Assembly: GCA_033763775.1 (NCBI GenBank)
Contig: JANRJW010000003.1
Span: 118,560-182,559, forward strand
Length of the DNA stretch: 64,000 nucleotides
Direction: 5' to 3'
From: JAJTHB01 sp033763775
GTDB taxonomy: Bacteria > Pseudomonadota > Alphaproteobacteria > Rickettsiales > SXRF01
Positions 1 through 7,032 of this stretch are shown one piece after another. Numbering within the stretch: the stretch's first letter is position 1; each line of letters opens with the position of its first letter. The position numbers and the translations under genes are program-made. The notes beneath the pieces are model-generated. The model saw only the letters and a program-made list of their open reading frames with translations, searched no databases and was not told the DNA's origin.

Positions 1-1
1 G

Positions 2-286
2 CTGATGGCGGGTCTGGATGGCATTGAAAACAAAATCCACCCCGGCGATGCCATGGATAAAAACCTCTATGATCTGCCGCCAGAAGAGCTGAAAAATGTT
101 CCGACCGTGTGTGGCTCGCTGCGCGAAGCGCTGGAATCACTCGATAAAGGCCGCGCGTTCCTCAAGAAAGGCGATGTGTTCACCGATGATTTCATCGATA
201 GCTACATTGAGCTTAAAATGCAGGAAGTCTACCGCTGGGAACACACCCCCACACCGGGCGAGTTCGAGATGTATTATTCTGTTTAA
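2..286 (+). CDS. glnA: glutamine synthetase type I, C-terminal end (partial)
   Basis: This is the last 94 residues of glutamine synthetase, the cytoplasmic enzyme that makes glutamine from glutamate, ammonia and ATP. The reading frame is already open at the window edge, so the start and the active-site domains lie outside. The visible part has the usual bacterial GlnA tail: GLDGIENKIHPGDAMDKNLY, a DLPPEEL segment, a CGSLREALE helix, and the ending YRWEHTPTPGEFEMYYSV. The adenylylation loop would lie upstream of position 1. A strong terminator follows about 65 nt after the stop, so this is the end of its transcript. Confidence 0.95.
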   Translation: MMAGLDGIENKIHPGDAMDKNLYDLPPEELKNVPTVCGSLREALESLDKGRAFLKKGDVFTDDFIDSYIELKMQEVYRWEHTPTPGEFEMYYSV

Positions 287-288
287 GC

Positions 289-352
289 GCAAGTCCCCGC
301 GAAAGCGGGGATCCTGAACGATAGACAGGATTACTGCCTTCGCAGGAATGCC
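289..352. repeat. dispersed palindromic repeat, family A (copy 1)
   Basis: Two inverted arms are visible: CCCCGCGAAAGCGGGG, then TCCTGAA, a spacer, and CTTCGCAGGAATGCC. The same design recurs at 26098-26174, 36356-36474 and 37492-37562, with a half copy in tatB near 40890. It lies between the glnA stop codon and its terminator. Confidence 0.7.
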
Positions 353-383
353 AAAAAAAGGGAGCCAGCCGGCTCCCTTTTTT
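353..383 (+). terminator. rho-independent terminator of glnA
   Basis: A perfect 7-bp stem GGGAGCC / GGCTCCC (360-366 and 371-377) with loop AGCC is followed by six T and preceded by seven A. It can therefore work in both directions. It closes the glnA transcript. Confidence 0.9.
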
Positions 384-420
384 GTCTGTTTGGTTTTTTG
401 AGACCAGACACCGCTCAAAA

Positions 421-546
421 ACTCGCTAAGCCGCTAGCGAAAATGCGATTTTCGAGAACCGTGAGGGAATGTACACGAAAGTACATGACCAAGCGGCAGC
501 GCAGAAAATCGCATTTGCAGCAAGGCATAGTAGAGTTTTAGCGAGT
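421..546. repeat. nested palindromic element, family F (copy 1)
   Basis: A 126-bp imperfect palindrome. The outer arms ACTCGCTAA (421-429) and TTAGCGAGT (538-546) are perfect inverted repeats. Inner arms AAATGCGATTTT and AAAATCGCATTT also pair, and the centre is TGTAC-N6-GTACA. Copy 2 at 1435-1560 matches through most of its length, and a diverged copy lies at 12281-12423. It has no coding capacity and resembles a MITE or large REP-type element. It ends 1 nt before the stop codon of the next gene. Confidence 0.8.
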
Positions 547-547
547 A

Positions 548-1081
548 TTACTGCTGCTGGCTCATGGCCTGCTGATGCATCATCATCGCGATGCGGGTAT
601 CGCGCACGCGAAGCGCCTCAACTTCGGCTTTGTTCATGATGCTGTAGAGCGAGATATTCACGAATTCGAGAAACACCGCCACCACCTGCTCCACCTGACG
701 CTGGATTTTAGCGACAATCGGGTCAGCAATATTTTTGAGCGCGCTGGTCGCAGATTTAGAGGCGGCTTTCACTTTCGCCTGATACTCCGACACCGACACA
801 TATATTTTGCGCAGCGCCGCCTCAATGCGGGACTTGCTGGCCTTCACAGCCTTACCACGGCTGTTTTCAGCCAGCAGAATAAATTCTTCGCTGAGCACGT
901 CCGTTGCATCACCAATATCGTTGATGAGTGGCTCAACCAGCAGCATCTGCGCCTCCGGATCCTGAACAAACTGGCTCTCAACGGTGGCTACCAGCTCTTC
1001 CGCATAATCAAAAAGAACCGTGATGTCGTTGTATTTCGACTCCAGCTCTTCGGTGGTGTATTGTTTCTTGGCGTTGGTCAT
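548..1081 (-). CDS. hypothetical helical protein, 177 aa
   Basis: I do not recognise a family. The protein is predicted to be almost entirely alpha-helical, acidic in the first half (TTEELESKYNDITVLFDYAEE) and Lys/Ala-rich in the middle. It ends in a Met/Gln-rich tail (MMMHQQAMSQQQ). There is no signal peptide or clear membrane segment. A leader of about 55 nt separates the start from a candidate promoter with an 18-bp direct-repeat box (1136-1180). That design is shared with four other genes of unknown role in this window, so it may belong to their regulon. A family F repeat abuts its 3' end. The gene stands alone and codon use looks like its neighbours. Confidence 0.7.
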   Translation of the reverse strand: MTNAKKQYTTEELESKYNDITVLFDYAEELVATVESQFVQDPEAQMLLVEPLINDIGDATDVLSEEFILLAENSRGKAVKASKSRIEAALRKIYVSVSEYQAKVKAASKSATSALKNIADPIVAKIQRQVEQVVAVFLEFVNISLYSIMNKAEVEALRVRDTRIAMMMHQQAMSQQQ

Positions 1082-1135
1082 ACACTGCTCTCAATTCAGC
1101 CATGGGCTAGTCACATGGCAGAGGATATAACAGTA

Positions 1136-1180
1136 ATTCTACGCTTTTCCCACGATTTTTGTGTGACAATTCTGTGACAA
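1136..1180 (-). promoter_or_regulatory. candidate response-regulator box and -10 for the 548-1081 gene
   Basis: Read on the minus strand, TTGTCACAGAATTGTCAC (1180-1163) is a perfect 7-bp direct repeat with an 11-bp period, the geometry of a Pho box. A TAGAAT -10 hexamer lies 21 bp further on (1141-1136). The same repeat-to--10 distance (20-24 bp) is seen upstream of the genes at 36645, 51016, 51995 and 61136. Regulation by an OmpR/PhoB-type protein is inferred. Confidence 0.6.
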
Positions 1181-1182
1181 AC

Positions 1183-1205
1183 AAAAAAGCGGCACAAAGG
1201 CCGCC
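1183..1205 (-). terminator. rho-independent terminator of the small gene at 1233-1292
   Basis: On the minus strand a GCGGC / GCCGC stem with loop CTTTGT (1204-1189) is followed by six T. It starts about 28 nt after the stop codon of the 19-residue ORF and has no other upstream minus-strand gene to serve. Confidence 0.8.
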
Positions 1206-1232
1206 ATTTTAGATAAAATCTTTATTTTATTG

Positions 1233-1292
1233 CTAGTTGTGCTCGGAGTAATCCATAAAAATGACTTTGATAACTTCGATAATGTTCAGCAT
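1233..1292 (-). CDS. small protein or leader peptide, 19 aa
   Basis: The ORF encodes MLNIIEVIKVIFMDYSEHN. It has an unusually strong Shine-Dalgarno region, AGGAAGGGGGG, 8 nt before the ATG, and a rho-independent terminator 28 nt after the stop. Together these make a complete miniature transcription unit. The first 12 residues alternate hydrophobic and charged positions and could form an amphipathic helix. It may be a small membrane-binding protein, a type I toxin, or the coding part of a regulatory RNA. A hydrophobic 38-codon ORF on the opposite strand (1261-1377) overlaps it but lacks a well-placed ribosome site. Confidence 0.6.
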   Translation of the reverse strand: MLNIIEVIKVIFMDYSEHN

Positions 1293-1385
1293 ATTCTTTT
1301 CCCCCCTTCCTACATTATTAGCTATACTCTTGATTGGTTTAGGAATGATTAAGCCTGCCGATTGGGTACTTCGCTAACAAATTAA

Positions 1386-1414
1386 TTGAGAATGACTCTC
1401 ATTTGCGATATAAT
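1386..1414 (+). promoter_or_regulatory. sigma-70 promoter with a Fur-like box for the DUF2061 gene
   Basis: TTGAGA (1386-1391) and TATAAT (1409-1414) are separated by exactly 17 bp. TGAGAATGACTCTCA (1387-1401) lies over the -35 and spacer. It is a 7-1-7 inverted repeat close to the Fur consensus TGATAATNATTATCA. Binding there would block the promoter, so iron repression of the downstream gene is a reasonable inference. Confidence 0.6.
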
Positions 1415-1434
1415 AAGGCTTAATTACTGCTCTC

Positions 1435-1560
1435 AAATTCGCTAGGTCGCCAGCGAAAGTGCGGTTTTCGAGAACCGCGAGGGAGTGTACACCAACGTAC
1501 ATGACCGAGCGGAAGCGCAGAAAACTGCATTTGCAGCAAGGCATAGTAGAATTTGCGAGT
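1435..1560. repeat. nested palindromic element, family F (copy 2)
   Basis: It is very similar over its whole length to the element at 421-546, including GGTTTTCGAGAACCG, the centre TGTACACCAACGTACATGA, and GCATTTGCAGCAAGGCATAG. It lies between the promoter at 1386-1414 and the ATG of the DUF2061 gene, so it would be transcribed as a long hairpin leader. Confidence 0.8.
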
Positions 1561-1578
1561 AGTGTATGAGAGGTTGAT

Positions 1579-1815
1579 ATGACAAGACTCATTTTTACAC
1601 ATGAATTAACCGCTAAAACAGTCACCTACTGCCTGATGCACTTCGTGGTGGCCATCGCAGTAGCCTATGTAATTTCTGGAAGCTGGGAGATTGCGCTGGC
1701 CATCGGCATCATCGAGCCGCTGGTGCAAACCTTCTTTTTTAACATGCATGAGCGCGGCTGGAACAAAGCACGCCGCAGCTACAAGCGCAGCATCATGGAT
1801 GGCGGGCTTGCCTGA
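1579..1815 (+). CDS. DUF2061 family small membrane protein
   Basis: A 78-residue inner-membrane protein. It matches the DUF2061 pattern: an N-terminal KTVTYCLMHF segment, a hydrophobic run (VVAIAVAYVISGSWEIALAI), GIIEPLVQTFFF, and a terminal HERGWNKARR. Two membrane segments are likely, with a basic C-terminal tail. The biochemical role of this family is unknown. The start is supported by AGAGG 5-9 nt before the ATG. A near-perfect promoter with a Fur-like box lies about 165 nt upstream, with a palindromic element in the leader. This suggests control by iron. Confidence 0.85.
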   Translation: MTRLIFTHELTAKTVTYCLMHFVVAIAVAYVISGSWEIALAIGIIEPLVQTFFFNMHERGWNKARRSYKRSIMDGGLA

Positions 1816-1835
1816 AAGGGCATTTGATTGTTGCT

Positions 1836-2546
1836 TCAGCGGCTGATGCTTGCCGCCTGCCTCGTCTGCTTGTAGGCATCCTGCAGCGCTGATAAAAACT
1901 CATAATTTTCAGTTTTTTTTGCCACGGCAACAATCTCGGCGATATCATCATCGCTGAAATCAGCATTCGCAACGATACGCCACAACATGGCATAATTACC
2001 ATCCGCTGCGCCGCCATCTTTCGCTTTTGCAAAACTATGGCGATAGTCTTTTACCTCGCGGGCGCCTAAAATCTCTGCGCCCTGATGCGAGCTGGCGAGC
2101 CTTAGCATCATATCTTTGGCGATCTCGCGGTAGCGCTGGCGATCAATACTCAGCGCGAACTCTTTAGGATGACCAAGAATGAGATTTCCGTGCCGGCGAT
2201 CGAACACCGACATCAGCAAAAATTCATCCGGTGATAGTAATTCATAACCTTCGGATAAAACACCACGAAGAACTGCGTGATATAATCCTTTATCCCTCGC
2301 TAGAGTTTTTATCTCTTCAGAATCCGCTGGAAACTCAAGTAGATATAAATCGCTACCGCTGGCAGTGATTCCGTCAACATCAATAACTTTATTGGGTTCG
2401 CCCTCATTCACGGCCACATTCAACGTATCGCCAAGAATTCCTTGCAATTTAATTTTTTTACCAGCCGGAATTCTGGTTGAGTTTGCGGGTAGAATATTCC
2501 TTGCAACCACTCTGCTGATATAGGGTTTATTGACCCATTCTTTCAT
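1836..2546 (-). CDS. hypothetical protein, 236 aa
   Basis: No family is recognised. The first 100 residues look beta-rich (ISRVVARNILPANSTRIPAG, then KLQGILGDTLNVAV), with Gly and Pro turns as in a small barrel. The rest is mixed helical and ends in a long helix (SALQDAYKQTRQAASISR). There is no signal peptide or membrane segment. It stands alone, convergent with the DUF2061 gene (20-nt gap), and has its own AT-rich upstream region. Nothing around it indicates a job. Confidence 0.65.
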   Translation of the reverse strand: MKEWVNKPYISRVVARNILPANSTRIPAGKKIKLQGILGDTLNVAVNEGEPNKVIDVDGITASGSDLYLLEFPADSEEIKTLARDKGLYHAVLRGVLSEGYELLSPDEFLLMSVFDRRHGNLILGHPKEFALSIDRQRYREIAKDMMLRLASSHQGAEILGAREVKDYRHSFAKAKDGGAADGNYAMLWRIVANADFSDDDIAEIVAVAKKTENYEFLSALQDAYKQTRQAASISR

Positions 2547-2615
2547 TTGATGATGCCCCTCATTAATATCAATTAATAATTAGACCGGATTTTACTTACT
2601 GCAAGTGATTTTTTA

Positions 2616-3722
2616 TTAAATCGAACAGGATTTTGTGCTCGGTAGCGCCATGGGCACAAAGTCGCCTTTCTGACTTGCTTCAAGAATAGCGGGTGGGTGC
2701 ATCGCATTATCAAACACCCAGCCATGAATCTTCACCACGCCACGCTCGCTGGGGCCTTTTAAAAAATCAAACTGCTTAAGCCGCTCCATGCGCCTTAAAA
2801 CCTGCGTGCAGGCATGCTCATAATCATCCCCTTCTCTGCGGCTATCATAATGCCCGAGCACCACCACATCGCGCACCCCCTTGGCCTCCACGGCAAACTG
2901 TATCGCCGCTTTTTTCCCCAGCGGCAGATCGTCTCCGGGCGTAATCACATCGCGGTAAATAATCGCCTTGCCATAAGGAATACTTAGGTCATTGGCGGGG
3001 TTCACCTCTGCATCCATATCGCTGAGGATAATCAGCTCCGGCTCGTGGCGCTGCGGTTCGCGGGCGGGTTTTTCGGCATAAGCCGCCTGCTGATGGGCGA
3101 TGCGGTCAATCACCGACGCCTTCTCAGGCAGGCTGGCAAGCGGCGGCATCGGTGCAAAGGCGCGCTCGGGACGGCTAAGATCCATCTGCCGGATGCGCTT
3201 GTTGCCGGTATGCACCACCCAGCCATGAAGATCAACCGCCCCCTGCTCCTGCGCTCGTTGCACCACAGGGTAGGTGCGGATATTAGCGATAATCTGCGCA
3301 ACGGATTTGTCTTCCATCTCACGCGCGCCCTGCGCAACGGCTCGAACCGGCTCCAGGGGCGTAAGATGGTCTTTCACATGGCGAAGCTTTTCATGCTCGC
3401 CGCACAGGCAAGCCTCCAGCCCACCGCAGTGCGTGTGCCCCATCACCGCGATATGGCGGATACCACCCGCAAGCGCGCCAGTCAGCACGTCATTAAACTC
3501 GCGCGAGCTGCTGTCAGCCGGGTCATAGGCTGGAATCGTGGCGGCAATCGTGCGGTGAATCAGCGCCGCGCCATCAGGAATCCCAATGTCATCACGCGGG
3601 TTCAGCCGCGCATCCACACACCCCACCAGCAGCAGGCTGGGCTTCACCTGGCTGGGAATGGTCACGCGCAGCTGCACGCCAGTGATGGCCTGCCGCATGC
3701 GAATACGGTCAATGGCGTTCAT
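2616..3722 (-). CDS. tandem beta-carbonic anhydrase-like protein with a degenerate second domain
   Basis: Beta-carbonic anhydrases hydrate CO2 using zinc held by Cys, Asp, His and Cys. This 368-residue protein carries two such domains. Domain 1 (about 1-185) keeps the CxDxR motif (GCVDARLNP) and HxxC (GHTHCGG). Domain 2 (about 225-355) aligns well (SDMDAEVNPANDLSIPYG, VVVLGHYDS) but has Asp for the first Cys, Glu for the Arg and Ser for the second Cys, so zinc binding is probably lost. Each domain ends in an HGWV strand (LHGWVVHTG, IHGWVFDNA). The linker is Pro/Ala-rich. Its start overlaps the brnA stop by 4 nt (ATGA), so it is translationally coupled to a toxin-antitoxin pair. Domain 2 may act as a pseudo-subunit in place of normal dimerisation. 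Confidence 0.8.
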   Translation of the reverse strand: MNAIDRIRMRQAITGVQLRVTIPSQVKPSLLLVGCVDARLNPRDDIGIPDGAALIHRTIAATIPAYDPADSSSREFNDVLTGALAGGIRHIAVMGHTHCGGLEACLCGEHEKLRHVKDHLTPLEPVRAVAQGAREMEDKSVAQIIANIRTYPVVQRAQEQGAVDLHGWVVHTGNKRIRQMDLSRPERAFAPMPPLASLPEKASVIDRIAHQQAAYAEKPAREPQRHEPELIILSDMDAEVNPANDLSIPYGKAIIYRDVITPGDDLPLGKKAAIQFAVEAKGVRDVVVLGHYDSRREGDDYEHACTQVLRRMERLKQFDFLKGPSERGVVKIHGWVFDNAMHPPAILEASQKGDFVPMALPSTKSCSI

Positions 3723-3985
3723 GAACGATTGGGCTTTTGCCGCTGCGCCTGCATTACATAATGCTGAAGTAAATTGCGAATCATTGCCTGATAGGGCGTT
3801 TTGTATTTCTTCGCTTGCTGCTTGAAAAAAGCAACGCTCTCATCGCTTAGCGTGATAGTGATTTTCGACTTCTTTTCCATCCGCGCAAGTTCCCATGGCT
3901 TAGGCAGAAAATCTGCAATGATTTCTAAGTCATGAATGTTAACGTCAGGCCATGGATTATCTTCATAGATTATTTTTTTCGGCAT
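3719..3985 (-). CDS. brnA: BrnA-type antitoxin
   Basis: An 88-residue antitoxin that would bind and neutralise BrnT and repress the operon. The C-terminal half has the BrnA/CopG pattern: KITITLSDESVAFFKQQAKK (ribbon then helix) followed by YQAMIRNLLQHYV. The N-terminal part (PKKIIYEDNPWPDVNIHDLE) is the toxin-binding side. The ATG at 3985 is chosen because GGGAGAA lies just upstream and the longer frame runs back into brnT. It overlaps the end of brnT by 23 nt and the next gene by 4 nt. Confidence 0.85.
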   Translation of the reverse strand: MPKKIIYEDNPWPDVNIHDLEIIADFLPKPWELARMEKKSKITITLSDESVAFFKQQAKKYKTPYQAMIRNLLQHYVMQAQRQKPNRS

Positions 3986-4250
3986 AAATTTTTCTCCCTT
4001 CTCGCCAATAAGCGGCGCCAAAAATACGCACCACATCACCACGCATGGTAAAGCGTACAGTCAATATTCCGTTTTGAGTCCGGCCATAACAAAATAAGCG
4101 CCCCTCATTTTGGCTATGATGAACATCTTCAGCCATAATACGCTGTTGATCATAAAACGCCTGCTTGGCTTGCTCAAACGACACGCCGTGCTTTCGCTTG
4201 TTGGCCGCATCCTTGGCCGGATCCCACTCAAAGCGAAGCGACTTAATCAT
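3963..4250 (-). CDS. brnT: BrnT-type ribonuclease toxin (DUF497)
   Basis: A 95-residue toxin of the BrnT family, RelE-fold ribonucleases that cut mRNA. Family features are present: N-terminal FEWDPAKDAANKRKHGVSFE, the central EGRLFCYGRTQNGILTVRFT strand pair, and a terminal YWREGRKIYAE segment. The length is typical. It is the first gene of a three-gene operon, brnT-brnA-carbonic anhydrase, a coupling I have not seen described. An AT-rich stretch at 4251-4290 should carry the self-regulated promoter. Confidence 0.9.
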   Translation of the reverse strand: MIKSLRFEWDPAKDAANKRKHGVSFEQAKQAFYDQQRIMAEDVHHSQNEGRLFCYGRTQNGILTVRFTMRGDVVRIFGAAYWREGRKIYAEKNNL

Positions 4251-4291
4251 AGGCTATATACGTATTATTAGCAATACATTTATACGCATAT

Positions 4292-6145
4292 CTAAGCGGC
4301 ATCGACCTTCTGGTAAATCTGGCTGCCAGTGGCCTTGAACTTATCGCTCATCTCGGCCATGCCCTGTTTCTTCTGGGCTTCTGCCGCCGCATAGTCGCGC
4401 ACATCCTGCGAGATTTTCATCGAGCAGAATTTTGGCCCACACATTGAGCAGAAATGCGCCACTTTCGCGCCATCCGCCGGCAGGGTTTCATCGTGATATT
4501 CACGCGCCGTATCCGGGTCGAGCGCTAAGTTAAACTGATCTTCCCAGCGGAATTCAAAACGCGCCTTGGAAAGCGCATCGTCGCGGTGATAGGCAGCGGG
4601 GTGCCCCTTGGCGAGATCCGCCGCATGAGCAGCAATCTTATAGGCAATCACCCCTTCCTTCACATCATCGCGGTTAGGCAAGCCAAGATGCTCCTTAGGC
4701 GTGACATAGCACAGCATGGCGGTGCCAAACCAACCGATCATCGCCGCGCCGATCGCGCTGGTGATGTGGTCATAGCCGGGCGCGATATCGGTCGTGAGCG
4801 GCCCCAGCGTGTAAAACGGCGCCTCGTGGCATTCTTTCAGCTGCTTATCCATGTTTTCTTTAATGAGATGCATCGGCACATGGCCGGGGCCTTCGATCAT
4901 CACCTGGCAATCATGCTTCCACGCCACTTTCGTCAGCTCGCCGAGTGTTTCCAGCTCAGAAAACTGCGCTTCGTCATTGGCATCATGAATTGAGCCCGGG
5001 CGCAGGCCGTCACCCAGCGAGAAGCTGACGTCATAAGCACGCATGATCTCGCAGATATCCTCAAAATGGGTGTAGAGGAAATTTTCCTTGTGATGCGCAA
5101 GGCACCACTTCGCCATGATCGAGCCGCCGCGCGATACAATGCCGGTTTTGCGGCTGGCCGTCATCGGCACATAGGGCAGGCGCACGCCAGCATGAATGGT
5201 GAAATAATCCACCCCCTGCTCGCACTGCTCAATCAGCGTATCGCGGTAAATTTCGTATGTCAGCTCTTCCGCCACACCGCCCACTTTTTCCAGCGCCTGA
5301 TAAATCGGAACCGTACCGATAGGCACTGGCGAGTTACGGATAATCCATTCGCGGATGTTGTGGATATTGCGGCCAGTGGAAAGATCCATCACATTATCCG
5401 CGCCCCAGCGAATCGCCCATACCAGCTTTTCCACCTCTTCCGCAACAGAACTGGTCACCGCGGAATTGCCGATATTAGCATTAATCTTCACCTTGAAATT
5501 TCGGCCAATAATCATCGGCTCGGATTCCGGGTGGTTGATATTGGCAGGAATAATCGCGCGGCCGGCAGCGATTTCATCACGCACAAATTCCGGCGTGATG
5601 TAATCAGGAATACGCGCACCAAACGATTCACCGCGGCGGTAGGGCTTGCCAGCATTTTCAGCGGCGCTGGCTTTTGCCCTGCCATCATTCTCGCGGATCG
5701 CAATATATTCCATCTCCGGCGTGATGATGCCAGCGCGGGCGTAGGTCAGCTGCGTGACTGATTTGCCAGCTTTCGCACGTAGCGGCCGCGTATTCACATG
5801 TTTGAACGCGGCAACCGGCGCGCCGGAAAAGCCTTTCAGGCCATTATCTTCCGGCTTCACTGGCCGTGCGTCATACTCCTCCACATCCCCGCGCGCGCGA
5901 ATCCAACCATCGCGCAGCTTGGGCAACCCCTGGTTGATGTCGACCTTGTGTGCATGGTCAGTGTAAATGCCCGAGGTGTCATACACGCGCAGCGGCGCCT
6001 CGCCGCCCGTCAGGCTGATCTCGCGCATCGCCACCTTCACATCAGAATGCAGGCTGCCTTGCACATAGACCTTGCGGGAGGCGGTCAGGGCGCCGGTGGT
6101 GATGGTTGGTTGCGATGTTGCTTGCTTACGCTCGGTGGTGGCCAT
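4292..6145 (-). CDS. thiC: phosphomethylpyrimidine synthase ThiC
   Basis: ThiC is a cytoplasmic radical-SAM enzyme that turns aminoimidazole ribotide into HMP-phosphate, the pyrimidine half of thiamine. The protein is 617 residues, a normal length. The C-terminal CxxCx4C motif for the [4Fe-4S] cluster (FCSMCGPKFCSM, Cys 566, 569 and 574) is present, as are TIHAGV and the family's GPGHVPMH stretch. The ATG at 6145 is preceded by AGAGGA and begins MATTERKQ; the frame upstream is not conserved. No thi-box (TPP riboswitch) is visible in the roughly 75 nt before the start, which is unusual for thiC. Other thiamine genes are not in the window. Confidence 0.97.
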   Translation of the reverse strand: MATTERKQATSQPTITTGALTASRKVYVQGSLHSDVKVAMREISLTGGEAPLRVYDTSGIYTDHAHKVDINQGLPKLRDGWIRARGDVEEYDARPVKPEDNGLKGFSGAPVAAFKHVNTRPLRAKAGKSVTQLTYARAGIITPEMEYIAIRENDGRAKASAAENAGKPYRRGESFGARIPDYITPEFVRDEIAAGRAIIPANINHPESEPMIIGRNFKVKINANIGNSAVTSSVAEEVEKLVWAIRWGADNVMDLSTGRNIHNIREWIIRNSPVPIGTVPIYQALEKVGGVAEELTYEIYRDTLIEQCEQGVDYFTIHAGVRLPYVPMTASRKTGIVSRGGSIMAKWCLAHHKENFLYTHFEDICEIMRAYDVSFSLGDGLRPGSIHDANDEAQFSELETLGELTKVAWKHDCQVMIEGPGHVPMHLIKENMDKQLKECHEAPFYTLGPLTTDIAPGYDHITSAIGAAMIGWFGTAMLCYVTPKEHLGLPNRDDVKEGVIAYKIAAHAADLAKGHPAAYHRDDALSKARFEFRWEDQFNLALDPDTAREYHDETLPADGAKVAHFCSMCGPKFCSMKISQDVRDYAAAEAQKKQGMAEMSDKFKATGSQIYQKVDAA

Positions 6146-6218
6146 GTGTTCCTCTAAAGGTGAATGAGCGTGCAGGATACCCAGCATGCATGCTGTTGAC
6201 AACGATAAAACTATGCAA

Positions 6219-6956
6219 TCAGCGCCCGACGGCAGGCGATAATGGTCTGGGTTCCACTGTGGGTGGCATGGCTGGGGGCAACGCCTCCTTGATTTCAGGC
6301 TGGAAACCACGCTGATCGTTGATACGATCCCACTTCCAGCGCAGGCCGGCATCCACCAGATGATAGACCTGACCAACCATAATTTCTACGCCCATACCGT
6401 TAGGATAAACCCCATCCGCCAGCAGATATTCACTCACGCCGCTGATACCACGCATGGCATCGGGATAGTAGGCCAGACGATAAAAATCGGCAATTCGATC
6501 AAAGGAATTTTGCAGCTGGATATTGTAGCTTGGATCCCCATCCTCACCCAGCGATACGCCCATCAGCACGACATAAGCGCCGCGTTGCTGCAATCGACCG
6601 ACAATATTAGAAATATTATTATAGATGGCATGCGTAGCGACAAGGCGACGCGCATCATTGCTCCCGAGCTGCAGCACCACCACATCCGGCCGATGAGCCA
6701 GCACATTCTCCATCTGTTCCAGAACGGCTGAAGTCGTGTAATAGGGGTTGGTATAATCGACCACAGTGATTGATCCATAGCCATTCTGCCGCAGCATACG
6801 CTCAAGCACAGATGAAAATGTCTGCTGAGAGTGCAGGCGATAGCCGGACGTAATCATATCGCCCAGAACGAGAACCTTCATGCCACTTTGCGCGAGCACT
6901 GTTTGCGCCGGCAACAGGGCAATCAGAAAAGCCAGAACGATTAAATATCTCAACAT
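6219..6956 (-). CDS. SGNH-fold (TesA-like) exported protein lacking the catalytic Ser and His
   Basis: The closest recognised relatives are TesA-type GDSL lipases/thioesterases of the periplasm. A signal peptide is clear (LRYLIVLAFLIALLPAQTVLAQ). Block I reads LGDMITSGYRL where TesA has GDSL, so the nucleophilic Ser is Met. Block III GSNDA is intact. Block V reads DGVYPN where the family has DGxHPN, so the catalytic His is Tyr. The fold is kept but the enzyme should be dead. About 35 residues of Pro-rich tail follow. It is divergent from a YbbP-like gene, matching the tesA/ybbA-ybbP arrangement of other proteobacteria. The start is uncertain because several in-frame Met codons precede the signal peptide. 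Confidence 0.85.
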   Translation of the reverse strand: MLRYLIVLAFLIALLPAQTVLAQSGMKVLVLGDMITSGYRLHSQQTFSSVLERMLRQNGYGSITVVDYTNPYYTTSAVLEQMENVLAHRPDVVVLQLGSNDARRLVATHAIYNNISNIVGRLQQRGAYVVLMGVSLGEDGDPSYNIQLQNSFDRIADFYRLAYYPDAMRGISGVSEYLLADGVYPNGMGVEIMVGQVYHLVDAGLRWKWDRINDQRGFQPEIKEALPPAMPPTVEPRPLSPAVGR

Positions 6957-7032
6957 CTCAAACATCAAAAATAAACAGCCGGCGCACAACGCAGCTATTG
7001 TCATATATTTTTGCCTCGAGTACAAGCAACGT

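Noticed and set aside
1261..1377. A 38-codon hydrophobic plus-strand ORF opposite the 19-residue gene
   Set aside because: It could encode a membrane peptide, but the nearest GGAG is 13 nt away and no terminator follows. The minus-strand frame has much better signals.
6146..6218. TPP riboswitch before thiC
   Set aside because: The roughly 75-nt gap has none of the conserved thi-box sequences and is too short for a full aptamer plus expression platform.
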